Source: Pseudisothecium myosuroides (taxonomy: Eukaryota; Streptophyta; Bryopsida; Hypnales; Lembophyllaceae). From it: a DNA stretch of 64,000 nt. Under the pieces are notes generated by a model. It did no database searches. It was given only the letters and a program-made list of their open reading frames with translations, and was not told the DNA's origin. The position numbers and the translations under genes were made by a program. Of the stretch, positions 13,693-27,490 are shown one piece after another; the stretch's first letter is position 1; each line of letters starts with the position of its first letter. The stretch lies in contig OX637287.1 of NCBI GenBank assembly GCA_951799445.1, forward strand, positions 53,287,724-53,351,723. The letters run 5' to 3'.

Positions 13693-14093
13693 GAAGAATG
13701 TGAACTAAATCATCACTTAGAAAAATTGGAGCAAAAGCAAGAATAGAAAATGAGAAGATGTTTATAAGGAAGAAGGAATAAGAAGGTACACTAAGGTGGT
13801 GGCAATTGACCTAAACCCTACCTACAAATGAGAGAGACAAAATCTCCATCGTTCATATTCAACAACTGCAGCTACAATCTGCAACAGCCACGTCACAATG
13901 TATTCTATGACTAAATAATGACTATACAATAACTAAACAACGACTAATCAATGACTAATCAATGACTACTTTATAACTGAACTAATGAATCACTAATAAA
14001 TGAGATGCAATATACGCCATGTCAAGTGCCACAAAAGTAGAACGGTTGCTGACCTAAAATCTAAGCTGTTTGTTTGTTGTTGAGATGCAATCT

Positions 14094-14231
14094 GAGCCAT
14101 CCATTTGTTGCCAAGATGCAATTTCACCCATATATCTAAGTCACTCAAAAAAGAAGCAATTTGAGCCATCCATTTGTTGCCAAGATGCAATTTCACCCAT
14201 ATATCTAAGTCACTCAAAAAAGAAGCAATCT
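14094..14231. repeat. tandem duplication, 69-bp unit x2
   Basis: The unit starting GAGCCATCCATTTGTTGCC at 14094 recurs almost unchanged at 14163. A diverged third partial copy (TGTTTGTTGTTGAGATGCAA) lies just upstream. Confidence 0.85.
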
Positions 14232-14868
14232 GATTTGTTCATCTCAATTGTTCACCTAATCCATCCATCTAAGTCGTTCATATAGTTGATGCCATAGAAT
14301 TAGGTGCTAAGGATTATTTGTTAGCATGCATCATGTTAGCTATCTATAATGCAGTGGTTTGCTAGGAATGACTTATGAATAACTAAACCAGAGTGATGTT
14401 GTAGACACACATCTTTGTCATTCCAATTGCATAATGACTCCAAGGAACCAACACAGTCATTAGTATAATGACTGTACAACCACTGTATGGTACAAATTGA
14501 AGTCTCAATCCCTCACTTTTAATTAAAATAAACCAAAATGCCTAAAATTTACACGTTGTCCATAGTCTTTAGAAAATACAGTCATTCTATAGTCAGACAT
14601 TTTGAACAGCTATAGTTTTATTACTACCCAATGACTACATCCATGCCACGGGGTTCCTATTAACAGACTCTTCAAATGAAAACCATCATTGCCTCTTTTT
14701 AGCTTTGATTTTCATCGTGTTGCCATCGACTAAATCACTGTCCAATGACTACACTATTGGCAAAGTCAATTTTTGTGCCCATTTTTAGATTTGTATAGTC
14801 ACTGTTCTTTTATTTATGACACTAGTCATTGTTTGACTGGTTACGAATAATTGTTTTTCTACTAGTGT

Positions 14869-17800
14869 TTCTTTGTCTGGGCTGTTGATTTCAGTTATCC
14901 ATATGTCTAGATGCCCAAATAGAGTCGTAACAAAGAATTACAGTACATGTCATCACCACAAAATATCCAATTTTCCACCTATAAATTTTCTGTAATCCAC
15001 TTCAATCCCAAAGTCTTATTTTACAAAAAACTCCCCCTCAAAATCATCATTGTGGCTCCAAAATGGCCCCTATCCAAGCCATGACCACAAAATTCATCGC
15101 ACTACGACATGCAAAACTTCCCTCAAAATCACCATTAGGGCACCACAATGGGCCCTAATTGAGCCATGATCCAAAAATTCCAGCACTCTATTATATGCAT
15201 TTTCCATTCACACAACACATGCAATTGACAATTTGACCTTGAATCCATGAGCTCATTTACAACTCATCCAAGCCCTAATCACATAGCCTAAAAATATCCA
15301 ACAAATTTATAAAAGATGCATTTGGATTGGGAAAAAAGGTGGTGATTAGAATTAGGATTTTGAGGAGAAATTAGAGTAAAAGGTCAAATGCTGCTTCAGA
15401 AGAAAATTGCCAACTTTGGCGGGCAATAGCAGAAGAATGATAAAACAGAAGAAGTTAAATTTTTGGAAGATGGTAGATCTTTAAGTTAACTTTTTGAAAA
15501 GCTAAGGCTCAATGAAATTGAATCAAAGACAAGGATGAAATGACCGATTTAGTGCGAGGAGGTCAGTTGCCACTTCAATTAGGGACTATCAACTTTGGCA
15601 GGCAATAGTGAGAGAATGGCAAGGCGGAATGAAATGAAATTTGCAAGGGTGGTGTACCTTAAATCTGAATTTTTAACAAGCCTAAGCTTTCCAAATTTGG
15701 AATAAGGACAAACATGTAATGGCCATTTTAGTTTTAGGTGGTCTCCTTTGGAATTTAAGGTTACTCTTCTTTCAAAGTTTATACTTATTTGACTTGCAAT
15801 TTTCATTGCTTTAAGAAAATAATGAACTATGTGACAAACGCTTGCTCCTATTACCTAATTCATTTCACTAATCTCTCTATTTGTTTTTTGTTTATTTTTC
15901 ACCTCACTTTTGTAAGGGCTCTCAAAAACACACATACACACAAAATTCAAAGAGAAAGAGGGCTTCAAACCCTAATTTTTCATATATTCAAACTCTCTAA
16001 TGGACTAGTTTGGATAACTACTTTCATCCTACCTTAATTTGCTCTTAATTTGCTAATTTGGTGTGAAACATGTCAAACTAGTGCAAATTGCACTAAATTA
16101 CTATAAATCTGCTAATTTAATGTAAATTGCGCTAAATTAGTGCAAATTGCGCACTTTAGAATTAACGCCCCTATATTACTATGAAACTTTCTAAATTACT
16201 ATAAACCCCCTATTTTTATTTTTTTTCATTATTTTAGTATTCTAGTAGTAGTATTGATTTTACTGACTTTTTTTATGTGTATTATATTTTTTTGGTTGCC
16301 ATTTACTTTTAGTTTCATTTTCTACTTGTAGTCTTTTGATCTTAATTCGTTTTTGTATTTTTTGTATTTATTATTTATTATTTTTGCAATTTAATTCTAG
16401 TTTTATTTTCTATTTATAGTCTTTTTTTTTTAATTTATTTTTTATACTTTTTGTATTTATTAATTTTTTGGTTTGTAATTTGATTCTAACCCAATTTCTT
16501 GTTTTTAATATGGTTTTGTATATTTGTGTTTGTCATCTTTTTGGTTTCTTATTTATTTCTAATTTTATTTTTTTACTTCATAATATTATGGTTTTTTATT
16601 TTATCCATCATTTTATTATTAACCTAATTTGGTTACTTTATCAAATCTTGCTTATCGTCTTTCTAGTTTGAAATCCGTATTTTTATTCCTAGAAATTTTC
16701 CTTTGTTCTCTCCTAATTGCATTTTCTAGATTTTTGCTCTAAACTCCCCCATGTTTCTAACCCTATGTACTAAAAACTTCCTAATTAGTTGTTGTAGTTT
16801 CATTGAAGTACTAACATTTTTGAACTCGTAAATTTCTTGTATAATGTTTATATATTTTTGTCTTTTTACAAGGTTAACCAATATGGTGGTTCACAAACCG
16901 CCTTGTAAAGAAGTTTTGGATGTTAGTAGAGGAGGTAGGAAGGGTTGTATTGAGAGAAGGAGTGTTCCATCTAAAGATGGTAGTGTTGGGAGTAGAGTGT
17001 GGTTCTTTTAGGCCGGGGATGTTAAAATAGCGTTGAGAAAAAAGAGGGGGTAAAATCTTAGAATTGACTTGTAGCACTTTAGAATTTTTATTAATGGAGC
17101 AATTTGGATGATGAAAAACATATTTTGTAGGTTTGTAGGGTGATTGCAAAAAGAACTTGTACTTTTTTTTTGTTACATCTTGCATGCTAATTTGTTTTTT
17201 GGCCATAATTTTAGCATCATGGCTCAAAGATTTATAGGTAAGTTATTCACAATTATTATACACTTTGTCTAATTTTTTAAAAAATTTCAAAGATGTTTTA
17301 CTATCCAAAAATAGACCCCAATTTTATGTCATATGTGCCAATTGAGGGGGTAGTATTGGTTTTAGCTCAAAAAAATGAATTTGGAGCTAAAAATCAAAAG
17401 GGATGGTCTTATAGTATGCTAAAAGTTACTAATAAAGGAATCTTCAAAAGAGTTAATTGTATGTTGTATGAAAGTCTACAAAGTGAGCTTCTTTTTGCTT
17501 GCATTTCAAAACATGTAAAATATTGTTCTGGTGGGTTTCTTGGTAAATGACCATTTTCATAAAGTTTTTACAAATGGCAAATTTTTTTTTCCCTATTTTA
17601 TATGAATAAAAACACCAAAATATGTATTTTCTTGAGATATAGTATTTCTTTAGTTTTTCTATTTAGAAAAAATTTCTATGTTTTATCTTTCTAGGGTACA
17701 ATCTTTTAAAAGGTATATACATTGTCTATATTTTGTTTCAAATTCTTAATTTTAAAGTACTCTAGACAACTAAGCATGAATATTGTGAAAATGCAACAAA

Positions 17801-18562
17801 ATCAGCAAATGTTTCTTGCAACCACCCTATAATTGTTGTAGAAGGGCTCATTTCTACATACAAACAAATCTATTCCAAAAGAGAGTTTGGGAGACTTGCT
17901 AAATCTTGATTGTTTGTTAAAAATTCTTGTAGTATATAGGACTCATGTACACACAAATGTAGATTTTGAAGCTTTTGAATGAGTTTATGAGTCCATGCTA
18001 TTGAGGATGATTAAATGTTGGATTTGCAAAGATTGAGATCAACGCTTTTGAAGGGGGGCGTTATGGTACCATTTTGCACGTATTCTTTTGTAGGCCTTGG
18101 CAAAACTGATATATACTTTTTAGGTTGAAAAAATGGACACTTTTGCCACATCTGCGTCCTAGGGCAGTTGACATGTGCTAAAGTGGCAATCACGCCGCCT
18201 TGGGATGAGAATTTAATCACCACCTGACACCTGTGTTATTGCCACTCCCAATTCAAATATTGCCACTCCACTCTTTTCATTTTCTTCACCTTCTTCAAGG
18301 TGAGGAGTCTTGTTGCCATTGTTTCTCCTGCGCCAGATTTCTATTTCACCATTGTCTGCTTTGATTTTGTTGTTCAATTTACCATCTACCTTCTCGAGTG
18401 TAGCTAGGATTCACTAGTTCAAGGTGTGGTAGAGCTAGAATTTTCACCAAGGAGATAATTGTCGTAAGGAGGTAGGCAAGGCTCTTGGTTCTGGTACATC
18501 TCTTCCAATTTCATTGCTTGTTGTTAATTCTTGTGGTTATTGTTCCTAGTTGGTTTAGACGG
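14869..18562. other. AT-rich intergenic stretch
   Basis: 16200-16870 is strongly T-rich on the plus strand. ORFs at 16468-16671, 16874-17227 (minus) and 17293-17550 have no recognisable domain. Sequence from 18040 to 18562 continues on the far side of the CACTA element at 31740 and represents the pre-insertion locus. Confidence 0.45.
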
Positions 18563-18585
18563 TGGCACTACAAGAAAATGAGTGT

Positions 18586-18966
18586 TTTATGACTGCAAAA
18601 ATATGACTAGGGATGACTGGCGACTGCATGCAGTCATATTCTTGGAGGCCAAGACCTTGGGAAAAAAAATGACTACAAATGTGACTACCAGTCATATTTT
18701 GCCCTTGTAGTTCACGGGCGTATACGGTAGTGTACGCCCATTGGGAATGCCAAAGTACTTCATAGAGAACGGCAGGGAACATGTTTGGGGAACGGCGAGT
18801 CATATTTGCCAGTCATATTTTTGGTTGAGTCATATTTTGCAGTCATATCTCTATGGTAGTGACATTTTTTTGAAGGGGGCAGCCAAAGGAAAATTTGGGC
18901 GGGCAGTTGTATTTTTGCCTCAGTCATATTTTATTGTTGTTTGTATTTTGTAGTCATATTTTTTTG
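18586..18966 (+). repeat. left subterminal repeats of the CACTA element
   Basis: Eight copies of AGTCATAT (mostly AGTCATATTTT) lie within 380 bp of the left end, all in the same orientation. The right end carries the inverse motif. Such arrays bind the transposase in En/Spm; that role here is by family analogy. Confidence 0.75.
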
Positions 18967-21892
18967 GTAGTAATTTTTTTTTCTTTTTAGGCGGCACAAG
19001 TAGAAGGTGAGCAATCTAAGAAGGCACTCTTGTATTCCTTTGGGTGTAAGTGTGAGTTGATTAAATACGTGTTAATTTTTTTTTTGGATGTTGTATCTAT
19101 TACACAATTGGCATCAAAAATCTTCGGGTGGCACATATTTTTTCTACGATTAATTAATCAATTTTTTTGTAAGATTTACAAGGGAAGTAGAGAAAAATGA
19201 AGCAGATAACAATAGGAGACAATTGATGGGTCATTCTCAGCCGTTGTCCTGGAAGGGACGAGGGGAAAGGTCTCAAAATGCATACATGTTAAATATGTTT
19301 TGGTTTTTTATTTTTTATTTTTTTTGAGGTTGACATATACATTTGGTGAAAAAGACTTTCTTCAAATGTAGTGGTTTAAATATACAAATTCTTGAATTTT
19401 TTAATTTTCATAGAGGGTTCACTATTTAACAAATACAGGACATGATCACCTGTTGAATTTGTGCATGAGTAGATTTAATGGTCGGTGTGTCGTGCAAGTA
19501 CGATATTGAATAGAATTTGTCATTGCTGAATAGAGTATTGAATAGAATTTTTCATTGTTGACAACTTTGAATAATTTTTACATCTAATTTTGATGAAATT
19601 GCTACTCGAGGGAGGTCACACCCCTATACGTTTACATATCATGTGCGATAATGGGGTATTTAATTGAGGGGTATTTATGTGTTTCCAAGTATTTTTTGCC
19701 TCCCTATTTTTATACAAAAGGCTACCGGCATGTATTTTTCTACACCCTATTTTTTTTGTAAATGGTGGGGGATGCTAATTTTTTGCACCCTATTTTTTTC
19801 AACCTTGTAAAATTACAAAATGTTGCGAAGAATATGATGGCATTGCAAACCAAAATAATGAACAAATGCAAAAAGTAAAGAGGATTCCAACATTGTTCAT
19901 TTTAGTGGTCACTTAGTCCTGTCGCGAGAAATGACAATTTTTGCAAAATTCAAATGAATAAAATTAGTCTGGATTTTGAATTTTCCCTAACACATTTGGA
20001 TGAGGAATTTGGATTCGTTTTGCACACAAAGCAGAGCTCATGAAATGGCTAACAACTCTTGTGAGGGTCAAAGATGGATGCAAGAAATGTCAATTACTTA
20101 TTAAATTTCGAGTTCAAGAGTTCAAATTGCACTTGACATCTAAGGTAAGAGACTGTAAAACAGAGCGGGCATTAAGAATGGACCCTATAAATGGTTGTGA
20201 AATGGACATGAGTTGGTTCTGAAATTGACTAGTATAGTCATTGAATGAATCAAGGAAATAAGCATTATTAATTGCAAGAGCCAATCATTCTCTTTGCTTT
20301 TCCCATTTTTATTTAGAATTGCAAGTGAACTGTTTATGAAAGACCTAGGGTCACAACTCACAAATAGAGACCTACGACCCAGCTTGTTTGAAAATTCATA
20401 AGTAATTCAAAAATGCTCGAAAAAATACGAAACCACTTGAATTAGATTCTTCATCAATTTTTCTATGTCTGAAAAATGAGCTAAAAATATTCCCGTCCAA
20501 GTAAATACATGAAAAAGGCGGACCAGCCCTTAGATGCTCCATTTTTGAGCCTCCTACCTTACAGTCAACAGACTTGAGTTCATGCAACCTCATGTGAAAT
20601 TAAGCAAAATGAGAAAGCCCTCATGTGATCTGATTCAACAAAATTAGAATACAAAATCTAAACTATGGCAATGTAAATGTATATATACACACGAAAATGT
20701 TTGCAATTGCACTCAATTAATTCAAGAGTGAATTGAAAAATAGCCACTTGTACACCAAACTAGATCAGACTGTCATAGTTAAATTGAACCTACTAAACAA
20801 GTTTGGAGGGATCCCATGTTTGGAATCCTATTTTCTTTCTACTATACAAAGAAATTGAAGAATTATACTACACCCTATTTTTTTTATAATCACCCTAGTA
20901 CATATTGCCTATGCTATGGTAGATCTAAGGAAGATATAAAATTTTTCTCCAAGGAATTAATTTCACCCTATTTTTTATCTCACGTAGTTTTCTAAAATTT
21001 TGGGAGTCTCCCCCCCCCGAGAATTGCTGAAGTCTTTGAGTAGAACATTCCATTAACATTTTATAATCTAAGTTTTGCCTTTTCTTACAAAACCCAGGAA
21101 AACACTAGTATAGAGGTTCTTATAGGGAAAGGTTTAATCAATCTATCATTTATGTGACTAATGTCACTCTTCAAATAGAATAATATTTAAAACTTAAAAA
21201 TCCCTGATTTTAGTCTTATAATTCATAAACACTCTTATTCCCAAGGGTTTGAATTTCGTTCTCAGTCCTTTATCAGTGTATGCAGACACAATGTATGAAG
21301 TCCCAGTCCTACATAATGTTCTACAAGGTGGTCAAATAGTCTGGTCAAAACTTCAGGTTTGGTCAAATCGTCTTATGCAATGAATGATCTAGGATTTAAT
21401 CAAGTCCAAGATAATACTTTGAAAATAATACAAATAATTCTTTAATTATTCCTTTTTATGTTTAGCTCAAATAGTCCAGTAAGTGCTCGCCATGAGCAAT
21501 CTTAATGCAAAATGCCTAAGTCCATCAATTCAAGGTCAAATTGTCCCAGTTAATGCAAAGTATGGTGAATTTAGGTGTCATACCTAAATTTTGTCTTTTT
21601 TCTTTCGCCTTTCTTCAACACTTTGAGGTCAAATGGTCAAATGGTCAAATTATCCAAACCAACATTGGTTAAATCCCTAAATTCACACAAGCATTGGAAC
21701 AAATTACAAGTTGGACCAAACATATAAAACCCCAAGACCAACCACTTTAAAATTTGTAAGATATTAATATAAAGACCTTAAACCGTGGTCTATGGATCTA
21801 AAACCATTGAATCAAAAGATAGCCGAAAACCATGGTCAAACCCCAAAACCACACAAAGCAATGACCTAAAATCATCAAAAACAACCCTATTC

Positions 21893-22090
21893 CCGTGCAA
21901 TCAGCCCCTATAGCCGTGCAAATGGACCAAAAACCATACAATAGGCCCTATAGCCATTCAAACAAGCCCTATGGCCATTTAGATCAAAAACTGTGCAATC
22001 AAAACTGTGTAAACAAGGTCTGGGACCTATAACCGTGCGAAGCAGACCCTATGGCCGCTTGCCGGACCCTATGGTCGTGCAAGAGCTCCC
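21893..22090. repeat. degenerate minisatellite, CCCTATAGCCGTGCAA-like
   Basis: About eight imperfect units contain CCCTAT-GCC and CCGTGCAA cores with varied spacers. Non-coding, inside the CACTA element. Confidence 0.6.
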
Positions 22091-22563
22091 CGCAAACTGC
22101 ACAGACTTCCTGCGCCTCTTCTTCCGATCAAAATTTGATGGTCAATTGATTGAAATTTGTTGAAATTTGTTCACGATTTCTACTCGTTTGATCAATCATG
22201 ATCCAAACAAGCCCTTCCAATTACGAAATTGATACAAATTTTTGAAATTTTGATGCCGGTGGAGCAACCAGGCCAGACGCTGCAACTCTCTGAATTCCCA
22301 AATTGGGTTCTGAATATCCCAAATTTCAATGTATCGGCGAAGATGGCCGGTTGCTGACGATGCTCCTCGTGCTATCTTACTTTAGCGCTTCCTCACATTT
22401 GTTTCAAGAAATTTCCATTCACCAACTTCGTGATCTCTATTTGGTCAAACTTCTAACCCAAATTCGAATCCGATTCAGAAAATTTGTTTGCAATCACGTG
22501 TCACAACCCTTCCAACATCGCTCACAGCAGGCTCTGATCACCACGCTCCAGTCCAGAGACAAA

Positions 22564-23496
22564 TTAACCCCTAAAGGCCCATTGTCCCTTGGGGGGACAA
22601 ATGGGATTTCGGGCAAGTACCTACGGGCTGAAATTTTGTCCTGATTTTTTGAAACTTTTTTTGAAGATAGAAAAACTGATAAGCTTCGTGGGAATATAAT
22701 TTTTTTCACAATCGGTGCCCGGGAGCAATAGTTATGACCAAATAAGCTCAAAACAGGGGACGGCGGCAGCCCGGTCAGCAAAAAAAAATGGACAAAAATT
22801 TGAATTTTTTTTAAAAATATTTTTTTCCTGATAGATTATATTTTTGCCTATTTGGAAAGCTTTGATTCATTTCATTTGGATTTGTTATGAGAAAGTTATG
22901 GATATTCTTGATTTTTAGGCAGTTAAAGCATCTTCTTGAAAAAAATAACTTGTAGGATTCATTTCTAAATGCTATTTTTCAAATTTTTCAGTTTTTTTTT
23001 TCATGGTGTAATTTACTTGCTAGAACAATCTCACCATTGGGATTAGTGCATTTTAATTCCATCTAAAATATATGAATATTTTAGATTTTCCTTCTATCTT
23101 GTACCTACTTCTACTTAACAATTTTTTTAAGAATGATAATTAAGTTTTTTTGAATTTTTTTTCCCCTAGACTCTCAACTCAATTCTCTACAATAAAGATT
23201 AAAAGCTCTAAACGCTATAGTGCAAAAATTTTAAGTTAAAAATGTTTAAATCCAAAAAATCTAGCCCCGCAATGTGCTGAAAAACTTGTTTTTTTCACTT
23301 TAAACGCCGATATCTTGCAATTTGTGCGGTCAAAAATTCTGAAATTTTTTCCATACATTTTCATACTAGTTAGATATAAGATCCTATGGTTAGATGTTCA
23401 AAAAAAACATTTTTAAATTTTTTTTATACTTTGCTATAGAAATGGCAGTTTTGAGTGTTTTTTGGCAGAAAAAGGCCTTGGGCCTTTAAGGGTTAA
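22564..23496. mobile_element. TTAA-flanked piggyBac-like element A (933 bp)
   Basis: The element is bounded by TTAA at 22564-22567 and 23493-23496. Left TIR CCCCTAAAGGCCC, right TIR reverse-complemented CCCTTAAAGGCCC. The interior has no ORF of note but is shared with copies at 32091-32818 and, more weakly, 27491-28305. Its left ~200 bp match the right end of 57973-59049 in inverted orientation. Termini and TTAA fit piggyBac. The superfamily call is inference because no transposase is present. Confidence 0.7.
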
Positions 23497-24436
23497 TCAC
23501 AAACAATTTCTGGGCGTGGTTGCAGTGGATGTGCCTTCCGATTCAGCTTCGGCAGATCATGCTCAGAATCAAAATCTCATTCAAGAATAATACAAGTAAA
23601 GAGATACCCATTTGTGCAGATCAACCAAACCTAGCGTGACGGATTTCTTCATAGCATTTCGGAATTGATCTTGGAGACAATACAAACTGAGTGCGCTTTG
23701 AACTCCTCTCTCAATTTCCCGTTGGAAAGTAAATTGTGGCAGTATCCAGGCAATGCTGTGAATCTCTAATTCCTTGTGTCCAATTGCCACTTTCTCCGTG
23801 CTTAATTCTTCAATCAATCTCAATTTAGGTCCAGACTCAAATTCATGCCTCAGATCGCTCGTAGTGCTCACAGTTTCACTTCGAAATCTCATACACATAC
23901 AAATTGGAATAGGAACTTAATAATAATACTTCACAAGATAATCACACAAATGCTATCAAATTCTCACAATAAGAAACATATGTTCACAAAATCACAATGC
24001 AAATCTCCTCTCAAACAATTACAAAACTCAAATCACCCATACACAATTTCGAACTTACACAAGAATGCACAAAAATTCACAATAAAATATATGTATAAAA
24101 TAAATGGGTCTTACAATGCCATCGTTTTCATTTTTTAAAATCTACTTATAGCTTGAAAAACGAGTGGTTACAACTCTTATGAAAAGGTGTGACCGAAGTC
24201 ACACCCCATTCATCCAAATTGTTTTATTTTTATTTTTCATTCATTCTAACTAGAATAACCCTATTTACACTTTTACATATATTTACACTTTTAATTTAAC
24301 TTTAATTCTTACTTTTTCCTAATAAGGGGCTCTAATAGGCTCCTTTTTCTTAGATCTACTATTTTTTCCAAAAAGTTTTGTCTACACATTTCAAAAAGGA
24401 CTCCAAAAGGAACCTTTTCACCATCAACGGTGCTAG

Positions 24437-24661
24437 TATGTGAGCCCAAGAATGCGAGCTTGTGAGCATTGAGCCTACAATATAGGTACCTATAATATAG
24501 ATACCATACACTATAGAAGGTGTATGTATCATAAACACCTATAATATGGATATTTGTAATATATATACCTTATAATCATAGACGATTTCTATATTATATA
24601 CACCTATAACATAGGTGTTTAGTATTATAGGCTCATGGGCTCACACTCCTATGCTCACATA
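24437..24661. repeat. inverted-repeat MITE-like sequence
   Basis: The left arm TATGTGAGCCCAAGAATGC pairs with a right arm that reads TATGTGAGCATAGGAGTG when reverse-complemented. Similarity continues inward through gagcct-ataata and CACCTAT-type palindromes. About 225 bp, non-coding. Target duplication not clear. Confidence 0.5.
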
Positions 24662-25374
24662 ATAGCAACCCTCTTTCCCCATCGCCATCGGCTCTTATGA
24701 GTTCATTTATATCCTTATAGGCTAGAAGAAAATGTTGGATGAAATCTTGAAGAATAAATTAGAGACAAAACTTCATCCCTCTATATTTTTTGCTAAAAAT
24801 ATTCCATTATAAAGATTTTTACTATTTTAGAATAGGCTGCATGCAATGCTCTACAACTTAAGCTAACAATTTTTTTGAATTTCTCAACTTGAATTTGGAA
24901 GTTTAGAGTTTTGGCCTCAATCAACCAAAACCCCGGGAGATCACTCTTTGTAATTTAAGGTATACACCTCGGTTAAGAGGATATTTGATGTGGGGCTATT
25001 TACCTTAATTATTGCATTTAAGATGATCATATTTTTATATAAAAAGTTATGAGGGGCATATTTTCAATACCCTATGGTTTTTGTAAATTCATTCCTATGG
25101 TTTTTTAAGTGGGGCTATCTTACAAATAAAATTTAAGTGCCCAATTTTTTCCTGCCTCCATCCTTCTTCACAAAATTTTCCTTCCCTCTATTACATATGT
25201 GTATAGTGTATACACCATGAAATTAACAACAATCAATTGAATTCAAGTGTTATTGTCCAAGTGGTAGTTTTTAACCTCTAAAGGTCAATTGTCCATTGAA
25301 CAAACAATTGAATATTTGGATAGATTCCTATCTCTTGAAAAGAGACAGCTAAACAGGCAACTCTGCCTTGGACC

Positions 25375-25680
25375 CCCCCAAGTGAAAAATTTGCAATCGT
25401 GAAATTAGTTTATAAAAAAAAAAAGACCACCCTTTGCCCCCGTGCGATGTGAATAAAAAAAACTGTCTATGAAGTAAAAAGAAGGAAAACCACCCTTTGC
25501 CCCAAAAATCCCCCCTTTGATAAATCAACAACCGTGAGATTTGAAAAGAAAACAATAACCCCCCTTCTTTTGAAAAATCAATGGCCGTGCGATTTAAAAA
25601 GAAAAAATAACCCCCTTTTTGCAAAATCAACAACCGTGCGAATCAAAAAGAAAACAATGCCCTTGGTGCCGTGCGATTGG
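25375..25680. repeat. imperfect tandem repeat with CCGTGCGAT core
   Basis: Units of roughly 55-65 bp combine an AACCGTGCGAT-like core, an A-rich run with AAAAAGAAAA, and an ACCCCCTTT-like block. About five diverged units. The antisense ORF at 25349-25633 is a shadow of this repeat. Confidence 0.65.
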
Positions 25681-26809
25681 ACTTGAGGAAAAAACCATCA
25701 GTACAAATGGAATAACAGACATACGCACATGTATATTCTTGCGCCTTATATGAATTGACGCAACTGCTTGAGTGTCTCGAAGAATTTGGAGAGATTCCAT
25801 GTGAATAGATAGGAAGATGTGTATAGATAAGAAATTTTTGCGCTTGTGATTTGAGGAGATTGTGCAATAAGGTTGCTGAGGAGATTTTTTGAATTTCATA
25901 AGTCTTAATAAAGTTTAGAGGCAACCAAAACAAAGAAATTTTCAAGAAACTTATGAATGGGGTCTCCAGTGATATAATCTTGCAATCTTGCAACCTAATC
26001 AGTGTATTCAATTCCATCATGTTGCTTTCCGCTACTCCAAAATTTGACAATGATGGGCAAGAGAGGATGGTAACATTGATTGTGGCATTGTCATTGAAGA
26101 TCGAAGGCATTGCGGATGGATACATCCAGGAGCGCAAGCAAGTGCTTTCCATGAACGAGATTCATTGGCTTAATTTTTCCTATCGAGGTTTCATCTTTCT
26201 TCTTCAATCTTTTTCAATTTGGATTTCTGTCAGTTCTAAGTAGCTACGGCAAGGCTAAAACTTCTTTTTATTGTAAATAGTTTATTAAAAAAATTATACA
26301 ACAATTGAATAAAAAATAGATTGGATTGAAGCATGAGTGACTTAGAGACATGGATGCATTATTTCTTTCGATTCTTTATCTTTTAAGAGAATTGTTTTTT
26401 AGCTATTGGTGCTTGTGATAAAAAAATTAGGCACAATTGGCTAGGGTTTGATTAGGCACAATTAGGCACAATTGGCTAGGGTTTGTGGCTTTGTGGAATT
26501 TTGGTTTCTAAATGTTGGGCCGACAGAGTCCATTGAACTTAATTGTGGCAAATGTGCTCTCCTTGTTGCAATGAACTTGAACAAAGCAATGAAATTCAAT
26601 TCCAAAATATTCAAGTTTTATTTAAGGATTTGCCTCAATGACCAATAAACACATATGGATATTAATTACAATCTACTTTTTATGTCGATTTTGAATTTGT
26701 TGCTCTATTAAAAGCTTTCCTTTTGTTTGAAGATGGGATTTGACCTTCAGTTTGCAGAGAGGTTTTATGAGTGACAACTCTGCGGACTTTTCCACAACCG
26801 GACTCAAGA

Positions 26810-27086
26810 CATTAGAGGATTTTTGAGGCCTCCAAGAGACCGCGAGTTATCTAGCCTTGGGAACTCTGGGAACGCGTTGGGAACAGTAATCTGACGTAGT
26901 CACACGAGTGCCACGTCAGAAAATAATAAAAAAATTAATTTTTTAATAATTTTTAAATATTTTTTTTAAATATTTTAATATTATATATATATTTAATTTT
27001 TTTAATTTTTTTTTATATTCTGGTTGTTCCCAGCTGCGGGAATAGCCCTGAAATGGCCCTCTACAGCCCTCAAATTTCTTCTAATG
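26810..27086. mobile_element. MITE with GC-rich ends and AT core, copy 1
   Basis: Left end CATTAGAGGATTTTTGAGG, right end reverse-complemented CATTAGAAGAAATTTGAGG. GC-rich arms of about 100 bp flank a pure A/T core (26924-27013). It shares ends and architecture with 34549-34938. No certain target duplication. Confidence 0.6.
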
Positions 27087-27490
27087 TCGAAGACTTGAGA
27101 AGATTGGAGAGCACTAAATACGATGAAGATTTGAGCACTAAATTTGAGTTGAGGTTCTTTCATTTGCAAGGAGCTGTCATTCTCATTTAGGTTGCAAGTT
27201 GCAGTAGATTGCTCAATAGTCTTTTAATGTAATTATGACCATTGAAACACTTCTCATGTTTTGTGTTATACGTGTGATACAATATAAGGAAATGAAAATC
27301 ATTTCCGACCAAGTATGGTGTACCACATGTACAAAAATTATTCTTTGACTACTCACTACTATTGCATTTGTGCATGGTTTTGCACTATCACTATCACCTT
27401 AAAAGAGGTATTAACTGCCTATACACACATTATCCTATGAAGTTAATTTTGGTTAGATTTTCACAAAATTTTGAGACAAGATGTGAAATT

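Larger units (their letters stand above)
13160..14868 (+). mobile_element. decayed CACTA-like element (right end kept)
   Basis: The stretch is dense in TGACTA/AGTCAT motifs in both orientations, like the subterminal repeats of the CACTA-type elements elsewhere in the window. It ends at 14860-14868 in TTTTCTACTAGTG, the same terminus as the 132-143 bp CACTA-type MITEs at 43884 and 54134. I could not find a matching CACTAGTAGAAAA left end, so the left limit is a guess. No transposase ORF is present. Confidence 0.4.

Noticed and set aside
17293..17550. 85-residue ORF with balanced composition
   Set aside because: No family recognised and adjoining frames are broken; could be an old gene fragment but unsupported.
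22303..22644. 113-residue ORF overlapping the left end of element A
   Set aside because: It runs from unrelated DNA into the TTAA element, so it cannot be one old gene.
22564..23496. Reading the TTAA elements as Tourist/PIF MITEs
   Set aside because: With TTA or TAA as duplication the inverted ends become asymmetric by one base; TTAA keeps them symmetric, and the true PIF element here starts AGGCC instead.
25375..25680. Possible CRISPR-like spaced repeats
   Set aside because: Units are imperfect, spacers are not distinct, and the genome is eukaryotic; it is a minisatellite.
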